From positions 16,477,965 to 16,541,964 of the forward strand of contig NC_134514.1 of assembly GCF_027942865.1 (NCBI RefSeq): a stretch of 64,000 nt of DNA, read 5' to 3'. Below, piece by piece: positions 63,673 through 64,000 of this stretch; positions within the stretch are counted from its first letter, which is position 1, and every line of letters starts with the position of its first letter. The position numbers and the translations under genes were made by a program. Below the pieces are notes generated by a model. The model saw only the letters and a program-made list of their open reading frames with translations, was not told where the DNA came from and made no database searches. The stretch comes from Odontesthes bonariensis (taxonomy: Eukaryota > Chordata > Actinopteri > Atheriniformes > Atherinopsidae).

Positions 63673-64000
63673 TAACTGCACTCTGATATTAGCTTATTAA
63701 CCACTGATAACAAGCTGGATGGTCCATCTTTAGTCCAGAAGATGTTGTTTCTGTGATTTTTTTTCAATATTGATTTGTCAGATGACAGCTTGGTTTTCCA
63801 TTTCATCTTTACTCCATCTTAACTGAGGGCCCAGAGAAGGTGGTGCCTTTCATGAGTCTTGTGTATATACGCTTTTTTAAAAATAATTTAGCATGATCGG
63901 TTTATAACTTGCATTTGTAGATTCAGTGAATGTGCTCCTAAACCCAGGCTTTACGCTGAGCTTCCTGAGGGGCTGGACATGACAGCGATTCAGTATTGGC

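Larger units (their letters stand above)
58070..64000. other. right-hand region without recognisable genes
   Basis: This 5.9-kb stretch follows the ZnT1-like start. It holds decayed Tc1/mariner-like pieces and other dispersed repeats. Moderately GC-rich patches near 60880-61200 and 61790-62110 could hold regulatory DNA, but nothing in them is diagnostic. Open frames (for example 60887-61129 plus) carry no known domain. Confidence 0.5.

Noticed and set aside
1-64000. CRISPR arrays, operons, rRNA genes, virus-derived elements
   Set aside because: None seen. The repeats present are microsatellites, TTAA DNA transposons, Tc1-like fragments and common fish repeats.

Overview
This is a 64-kb window of teleost fish nuclear DNA, most likely a percomorph. 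It is AT-rich, genes have short introns with ordinary GT-AG signals, and several short repeats known from many percomorph genomes are present. I reconstructed seven protein-coding genes and one RNA gene by joining exons on splice signals, reading phase and remembered family sequences. Exon coordinates are given per gene.

Layout. 1-600: probable 3' end of a plus-strand gene lying off the left edge. 657-2747 (minus): a Six1/2-class homeobox gene, best guess six9. 5750-11569 (minus): a Six4/5-class homeobox gene, six5. 14485-17204 (plus): tbcb, tubulin-folding cofactor B. 19744-29967 (plus): clptm1. 32962-41913 (plus): relb, the NF-kB subunit RelB. 48057-49472 (minus): mrpl28, a mitochondrial ribosomal protein. 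52035-52121 (minus): a selenocysteine tRNA gene with a gene-external TATA element. 54523-58069 (minus): a ZnT1-like member of the cation diffusion facilitator (SLC30) family in which three of the four intramembrane metal-binding residues are replaced. 58-64 kb: no gene seen, only decayed Tc1/mariner-like fragments and other dispersed repeats.

SIX5, TBCB, CLPTM1, RELB and the main tRNA-Sec gene are all on human chromosome 19q13, so the window looks like a piece of that ancestral block. The Six1/2-class gene beside six5 has no human counterpart there. It mirrors the SIX1-SIX4 arrangement elsewhere in vertebrates.

The genes do not form one pathway. Two are developmental transcription factors, one an immune transcription factor, and the rest are housekeeping genes (tubulin folding, ER membrane trafficking, mitochondrial translation, selenocysteine insertion). 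Points for a second look are the metal-site-degraded ZnT1-like protein, the tRNA-Sec gene, two GC-AG introns, paired kB sites before relb, a perfect heat shock element before tbcb, and two copies of a TTAA-target foldback transposon, each inside an intron. No CRISPR array, operon, or virus-derived element was seen.
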